DNA from: an uncultured Eubacteriales bacterium
GTDB taxonomy: Bacteria > Bacillota > Clostridia > Lachnospirales > Lachnospiraceae
NCBI GenBank assembly: GCA_900321505.1
Contig: ONWK01000035.1
Span: 1-10,950, forward strand
Length of the DNA: 10,950 nucleotides
Direction: 5' to 3'
Made by a program: the position numbers and the translations under genes. This document shows positions 6,188 to 10,950 of this stretch, piece by piece. Within the stretch, counting starts at the first letter, position 1; the number at the start of each line of letters is the position of its first letter. The notes below the pieces were generated by a model. The model worked only from the letters and a program-made list of their open reading frames with translations. It was not told the origin of the DNA and searched no databases.

Positions 6188-9100
6188 ATCATCGAAACAC
6201 GGCTGACATAGAAAACAGAATACGTGAACTCGCCCAGGGATATGTACCGGAATGGCATTTTGATCCGGAACATGCCGATATCGGTGCGGCGATCGCCAGG
6301 ATCTTTGCCATATCCATGAAGGAAAATATCGATCTGGAAAACCTTACGATGGATCAGTATCATGTGGAATTCATGAACATGCTCGATCTTTCGCTGAAGG
6401 CGGCTAAACCTGCGGGAAGTATGGTCCAGTTTACCCTGGTGGAGGATACGATACCCGGTACACAGATCCGCAAGGGAACCCGGCTGGTGGCGGCTTCGGA
6501 TAAGACGGAAAGCGGTCAGGTGATCTTTGAGACGGAAAGGGATATCTATGTGACTAATTCCCGGATCACGGATGCATTTATGACAGACCGTGAAGAAGGC
6601 AGCTTTGTACCTCTTGTAGGAGATTTTGCACCGGTTTCCTTTCTTGAAGGAGAAGTGGACAGAACCCGTGACGAAGAACCCGTACCGGAAGAAGAGAGCA
6701 TTTCTGAAGAAGCATCCGGTGACGGACCACGGTATTCGAATAACTCCGGGAAAATGCGCCCCTTTGTGCTTTTCTCCGAGGTGGGAAGTATCGCAAGGAG
6801 TGCGATCGTTCTTTATCATGAATCGCTTTTCGATATAGAGGATGAACCGATATATATCCGGCTGGACGGAAGCCGGGATATAATCGAAAAGATACGTAAC
6901 GGGGAGTATGTTCTGAAATACTATACCTCGTCGGGATTTCGGAAATTCGACAGTATGGAGGTCCAGAATGACGGGACCGTTGTCGAGGTAAAGAAAAAAG
7001 AAAAATGCAGACATATGATCGTAGGCGGAAGGAGCTATGCGGTCGTTGTCATCGAAGCAACGGGGATCGTCAGAAATGCAGAGGATGTAAGCAGGATCGG
7101 ACTTTCATCTTCGGGCAGGGAACGGCCCGCAGATTTTGTGACTGACGGTACTTCGGATATGGATGTTGAAGTATTTGCACCGTTCACCGACACGCTTGCG
7201 CTTTATAATGAATGCTATATCGGGCATGACCTTTATTTCTCAAAGGGCGGGTCCAGGGTGACGGTCAGCTTTCAGGTGGGGCACAGGGACCGGAGTCTTT
7301 TCCTTACCAAACAGGAGGAGGAGGCGGAACTTAAGGTCATCAAAAGGAAACCGAAGCTGATCCTTGCGGATATCCCGGCTGAAGCTTATTGTGATGAGAT
7401 CAGTATGGAATATTATAACGGACTTGGATGGAAAAAGCTTCCGGTGGATGAGGATGTATCGGGACTCCTGTCGGGAGCGGGGACCGGAAGCATCTCTCTG
7501 AGCTTTTACTGTCCGACGGACTGGGCAAAGATACAGGTGGGAGCTTATTTCGGAAGGGCCATACGGCTGAGGGTGTTCAGGGCGGATAACTGTTATCTGC
7601 GCCCCTGTATCCATCATTATCCGATCATAGAACATTTCAGGGCGGCTTTTACCTACGAGGGACATTTTGTCGATCCCGACAGACTCTACAGGGTTACGGG
7701 AACCGAAAAACAGGATATCACGGACATCCAGAAAAAAGGCCGGCGGTTTGTGGTCATGTCCGGCGGGGTATATCAGGATGACGCTCTCTATCTGGGCTTC
7801 AACAGCCGGATGGAGAACGGACCCGTAAGTCTTTATTTCGAGCTGGAAGACCAGCTCAATATGACCGCGATGAAGTGCCGCTATGAATACAGTGCGAACG
7901 GCGGTTTCAGGCCTTTAAAGATCGTTGATAACACCAAGGATTTCTCAAGGTCGGGCGTTGTGATCTTCATGCCTCCGGCGGATATGCAGGGCATGGTACT
8001 GGAGGGAAAGAAAAGGTACTGGATCAGGATCAGCAGGAGCAATGTGCAGGATGAAAAAGAAAGCAGCCTTTTCCTGCCGAGGATACGCAGAGTCCTGACC
8101 AATGTGGTTTATGTAACCAATACAGTCACGGAAAAGGAACAGGATTATTATCTGAATGATACGACTCCGAACCAGAGCTTCTCGCTGGGAAAACGCAACA
8201 TTCTGGATGTGGAGGTCTGGGTAAATGAGAAAAGAAGCATCCGTAAGGATGAGATCGACCGTATGCTCATGGACCGGCCGGAAAATATCCGGGTTGAGAC
8301 GGATATGCTCGGCGGAATAGCCGCGGTTTATGTAAAATGGAGCGAGACTTCCGGTTTTGATACTGCCCGGGATCCCAGATGCTACATAGTTGACCGCATG
8401 AACGGAAAGCTGATCTTCTCTGACGGCATCAAGGCGATGATGCCCAGAGTGACGGACGATGTGGCATTCAAGGTAAGGATCCGTACCAGCGATGGCGCGG
8501 CCGGTAATGTGGAAGTCGGTGCGATAAGCGAGACAGTCGGTACCGAGCTTTACATAGATCAGGTGAAAAATCCTGTAAGAGCCTACGGAGGCATGGATAT
8601 CGAGACAGTGCCCGAAGCTTTCAGACGCGGGGCGAATATGCTGAGCAGCCGCGGAAGACTGGTATCCGACAAGGATTATATATATACGATCCTCGGCTTC
8701 TCCGACAGTATCGACAAAGCGGTATGCATTGCGGGGGAGACCGTGGACGGAAAGAGGAGACCGGGTGATATCTCCTTTGTACTACTGATGAAGGACTATA
8801 TGGAGGGATCTTTCTCCTTCCATCGTATCTCGGGACAGCTTAAGGACTATCTGCTGGAACACTCATCCGTTACGATCACCGAGGATAATGTATCGGTAGT
8901 AGAGCCTATCTTTGTATCCGTATCCGTCTCGGTATGGGCAAGGGCAAAGGATGAGGAAGCAAGCTTTGAAACACAGAATGCGATCCTGGAAATGCTCAGG
9001 GATTATTTCAATCCCGTATCGGGCCCGGGAAGAAGAGGATGGGACATCGGAGTGATCCCGAAAAAGGCCCAGATCATGATGAAGCTGGGAACACTGAAAA

Positions 9101-9246
9101 GCAGGGCTGTGATCAGGAAAACAGTGATCACGGTGCATTATGTGGATAAGGACGGGGAACATACAAAGGACATCGACGATATAGAGGTGAGTCCGTTCAT
9201 GGTCGTACGGTCCGGAGAACATAAGGTACATATCGAATACGAATGA
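6178..9246 (+). CDS. Large baseplate J/gp6-like wedge protein (Afp11-like)
   Basis: This 1022-residue protein is predicted to form the wedge framework that dimerises around the hub, like gp6 of T4 and Afp11. The N-terminal block EWHFDPEHADIGAAIARIFA (25-44) and KPAGSMVQFTL (77-87) are typical of the family. An acidic, low-complexity loop (about 160-190) interrupts the first domain. The middle holds at least two copies of a beta module with the pattern Y-x(3)-G-[FW]-[KR]-x-L ... P: about 349-466 (YNGLGWKKL) and about 535-620 (YSANGGFRPL), with a weaker one near 248 (YTSSGFRKF). The baseplate J core motif is NPVRAYGGMDIETVPEAFRR (798-817) followed by SRGRLVSDKDY (824-834). The C-terminal part has the alpha/beta pattern expected after it. 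The start is TTG, overlapping gp25 by 10 bases. Family is clear; precise equivalence to Afp11 rather than Afp12 is inferred from gene order. Confidence 0.9.
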   Translation: MDIDHRNTADIENRIRELAQGYVPEWHFDPEHADIGAAIARIFAISMKENIDLENLTMDQYHVEFMNMLDLSLKAAKPAGSMVQFTLVEDTIPGTQIRKGTRLVAASDKTESGQVIFETERDIYVTNSRITDAFMTDREEGSFVPLVGDFAPVSFLEGEVDRTRDEEPVPEEESISEEASGDGPRYSNNSGKMRPFVLFSEVGSIARSAIVLYHESLFDIEDEPIYIRLDGSRDIIEKIRNGEYVLKYYTSSGFRKFDSMEVQNDGTVVEVKKKEKCRHMIVGGRSYAVVVIEATGIVRNAEDVSRIGLSSSGRERPADFVTDGTSDMDVEVFAPFTDTLALYNECYIGHDLYFSKGGSRVTVSFQVGHRDRSLFLTKQEEEAELKVIKRKPKLILADIPAEAYCDEISMEYYNGLGWKKLPVDEDVSGLLSGAGTGSISLSFYCPTDWAKIQVGAYFGRAIRLRVFRADNCYLRPCIHHYPIIEHFRAAFTYEGHFVDPDRLYRVTGTEKQDITDIQKKGRRFVVMSGGVYQDDALYLGFNSRMENGPVSLYFELEDQLNMTAMKCRYEYSANGGFRPLKIVDNTKDFSRSGVVIFMPPADMQGMVLEGKKRYWIRISRSNVQDEKESSLFLPRIRRVLTNVVYVTNTVTEKEQDYYLNDTTPNQSFSLGKRNILDVEVWVNEKRSIRKDEIDRMLMDRPENIRVETDMLGGIAAVYVKWSETSGFDTARDPRCYIVDRMNGKLIFSDGIKAMMPRVTDDVAFKVRIRTSDGAAGNVEVGAISETVGTELYIDQVKNPVRAYGGMDIETVPEAFRRGANMLSSRGRLVSDKDYIYTILGFSDSIDKAVCIAGETVDGKRRPGDISFVLLMKDYMEGSFSFHRISGQLKDYLLEHSSVTITEDNVSVVEPIFVSVSVSVWARAKDEEASFETQNAILEMLRDYFNPVSGPGRRGWDIGVIPKKAQIMMKLGTLKSRAVIRKTVITVHYVDKDGEHTKDIDDIEVSPFMVVRSGEHKVHIEYE

Positions 9247-9250
9247 GAGG
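9245..9250 (+). promoter_or_regulatory. Shine-Dalgarno site deciding the TTG start of the second J gene
   Basis: GAGAGG overlaps the stop codon of the first J gene and lies 8 bases before the TTG at 9259. A TGA at 9256-9258 directly abuts that TTG in frame. The next candidate, ATG at 9304, has GAGAGG with no spacing and is less suitable. Confidence 0.65.
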
Positions 9251-9258
9251 TTTTCTGA

Positions 9259-10950
9259 TTGCTTAGACTGGAAGAAACAAGTGGAAGAACATATGAAGAG
9301 AGGATGGCTGATGCAATATCCGCCATCCCTCTTATCACGGATGAATGGACCAACTTTAATCCTTCGGATCCGGGTATCACCATCCTCGAGAATCTGATCG
9401 TGTTTGAATCACTTCAGGGTTCCAGGATCACCATGATCGGCGATGAGGCTAAAAGAGCGCTGCTGAAGCTGGTGGGTTTCGAAGCAATGAAGGGAAAATG
9501 TGCCAGACTTCTCCTTACGGCGGATAAGCTTCCCGGGAAGACGCATATTAACAATAATCAGAGGTTTACGATCGGAGATATGGTCTTTGAAACAAGGAAG
9601 GCCCAGGATGTGGGTGACTGCCATCTGATCGGCGTACGTTCTTTTTACGACGGGAGGTTACATGATCACGGACATCTGCTGGACAGGGAGATAGTGCTGC
9701 CTGCAAAGGTATTCGGAGATGATCCGAAGGTAGGAGATGAGATATACTTCTTCTGTGATTCACTTCCTGCACCGGGAAGTGAGACCTCTTTCTATATACG
9801 GATCAACGCCGGTTACAGCAGAAATGCACTGAAGGACAGGTCGGATAATATCTTTGCGTCTTTCAAATGGGAGTGTTATACCACGGAAGGCTTCAAAGAG
9901 ATCAGGACCAGGGATTTTACGGGGGCACTGCTGGAGAGCGGTGAGATCAAGCTTAAATTTCCGGAAGACATACGATATGCGGAATACAGGCAGGAGGATC
10001 TCAGCGGTTACTGTATCAGGGCCACACTTACCACTGCCAATTACGACGTAAGACCCAGTATATTAGGTGTGGATGCCTTTCTTTTTGAGGTATGGCAGAA
10101 GGATACAAGGGCACTTGCCATGACATTTCAGAGAAATGACAGGATCCACATTCAAAGTACGTTGAAGGGGGAAAGCTATGTACTCTGTTTCGGCAGGGAA
10201 AGCAAGGGAGAATCCTATCGCAGATATGAGCTTTCAACATATGCCGACAGGCGCGGAAGATACTGCCTGTATGAGAGGGGCGGGCAGCGCGGAGAGTTTA
10301 CGCTGACCTTTGACAAAAAAATGTTCGGCTATGAGCCTTCTAAGGTAAAGGATGCCATCCGTATTGCGATATATAATGAGGAGGTCATGAGAAACTATCA
10401 TGTGGGAAGCGTTATAGGATACGATGATCAGGAGATCGAGCTTCCGTTCTCGCATATCGTACCCGATACTTTCCTCCTGATAGCAAAGAGAACCGATGAG
10501 AACGGAGAGGACTTCTTCGATTTCGTGCGCCCCGGCAAAAGGGATGAGGATGCGCTTACCTATCATCTGCTTGAAAATGACGGAAAGATCGTGATCGAGG
10601 ATGCAGGCGATTTCATAGGTGCGGAGTTATATATAGGGTCGCTGGCGGTGACTGAAGGGCCGAAGGGAAATATACGCGCGGGAAACTATCTTCTGGCACC
10701 GGGGTTAAATGATGATCCGATATTTTACAATCCCGGACAGGGTACGGGGGGAGCATTCCGTGAGAGCATCGAGGATGTTCGTAAAAGATTCCGCGAGGAT
10801 GTATATACGCCGTACACCTGTATCACGGCAGGGGATTATGAGAAGGCGGCCGCATCTGCTCCGGGACTCTGTATACGAAAGATAAAGGCTGTTATGGATG
10901 AGCTGGATAATCTGGTCCATATCGCGGTCCTGCCCGGTACGGATGAGGAA
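9259..10950 (+). CDS. Second baseplate J-like protein, 3'-truncated by window edge
   Basis: The frame is open for 564 codons from the TTG at 9259 to the end of the window. The N-terminal block FNPSDPGITILENL (33-46) is a strong signature of the larger J-type baseplate proteins (Afp11/Afp12 and T4 gp6 relatives). A beta module at about 203-275 (YTTEGFKEI, then SGEIKLKFPED) is the same type as the two in the first J protein. The J core is clear at NPGQGTGGAFRESIEDVRKR (491-510) and CITAGDYEKA (521-530). The stretch after this, with KIKAVMDELDNLVHIAVLPG at 541-560, is the beginning of the downstream domain, and the rest is outside the window. It starts 12 bases after the first J gene. It is probably the partner wedge protein; Afp12-like is likely by order but not proven. 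Confidence 0.88.
   Translation, partial: MLRLEETSGRTYEERMADAISAIPLITDEWTNFNPSDPGITILENLIVFESLQGSRITMIGDEAKRALLKLVGFEAMKGKCARLLLTADKLPGKTHINNNQRFTIGDMVFETRKAQDVGDCHLIGVRSFYDGRLHDHGHLLDREIVLPAKVFGDDPKVGDEIYFFCDSLPAPGSETSFYIRINAGYSRNALKDRSDNIFASFKWECYTTEGFKEIRTRDFTGALLESGEIKLKFPEDIRYAEYRQEDLSGYCIRATLTTANYDVRPSILGVDAFLFEVWQKDTRALAMTFQRNDRIHIQSTLKGESYVLCFGRESKGESYRRYELSTYADRRGRYCLYERGGQRGEFTLTFDKKMFGYEPSKVKDAIRIAIYNEEVMRNYHVGSVIGYDDQEIELPFSHIVPDTFLLIAKRTDENGEDFFDFVRPGKRDEDALTYHLLENDGKIVIEDAGDFIGAELYIGSLAVTEGPKGNIRAGNYLLAPGLNDDPIFYNPGQGTGGAFRESIEDVRKRFREDVYTPYTCITAGDYEKAAASAPGLCIRKIKAVMDELDNLVHIAVLPGTDEE

Noticed and set aside
6079..7014. Long minus-strand open frame (311 codons) opposite the first J gene
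   Set aside because: It lies antisense to a strongly supported J-type coding region. Its product is rich in Phe, His, Arg and Ile in the way antisense frames are, shows no motif, and has no operon partners on that strand.

Overview
The window is one co-directional gene block on the + strand. It encodes the inner tube/baseplate half of a contractile injection system (CIS: the phage-tail, R-tailocin and extracellular-CIS lineage). No sheath, tail-fibre, AAA+ ATPase, toxin, capsid, terminase or lysis gene lies inside it, so the sequence alone cannot separate an eCIS from a tailocin or a prophage tail. The proteins look most like the Afp/PVC-type eCIS branch. Codon choice (many ATA, AGA/AGG and AAG codons), clear AGGAGGTGAT-like ribosome binding sites and TTG starts fit a Clostridia-type Bacillota, possibly Lachnospiraceae. 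That placement is an impression from composition, not a demonstrated assignment.

Layout: (1) 1-1643, the 3' part of a long Glu/Arg-rich coiled-coil protein with internal repeats and a thrice-repeated [AS]ELIYR motif. It enters from upstream and has no function I can recognise. (2) 1660-2550 and 2562-3446, two tandem paralogues of the CIS tube-adaptor family (tube domain of Afp7/Pvc7), neither with a visible LysM domain. (3) 3518-4681, a gpD/gp27-like hub protein. (4) 4756-5631, a gp5/VgrG-like OB-fold plus beta-helix spike. (5) 5702-6187, a gp25-like baseplate wedge protein. (6) 6178-9246, a large baseplate J/gp6-like protein. (7) 9259 to the window end, a second baseplate J-like protein, cut off by the window edge.

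How they work together: the gp27-like trimer and gp5-like spike form the central hub. The two tube-domain paralogues are expected to form adaptor rings from which the inner tube grows. gp25 and the two J-type proteins build the wedges that surround the hub and trigger sheath contraction. The head gene sits where the tape-measure gene lies in PBSX-type Bacillus tails (directly before the LysM/tube adaptor and gpD genes), so a length-ruler role is one testable idea.

There are no gene-free stretches over 300 bases. Three spacers of about 70-75 bases separate paralogue 2, hub, spike and gp25. Elsewhere genes are nearly abutting or overlap. No promoter, Rho-independent terminator, tRNA, CRISPR array or insertion sequence was found. 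The points most worth following are the unknown repeat protein, the LysM-less duplicated adaptor pair, the absence of a PAAR tip gene at its usual place, the TTG starts of both J genes, and a near-identical 13-base element in two of the three spacers.
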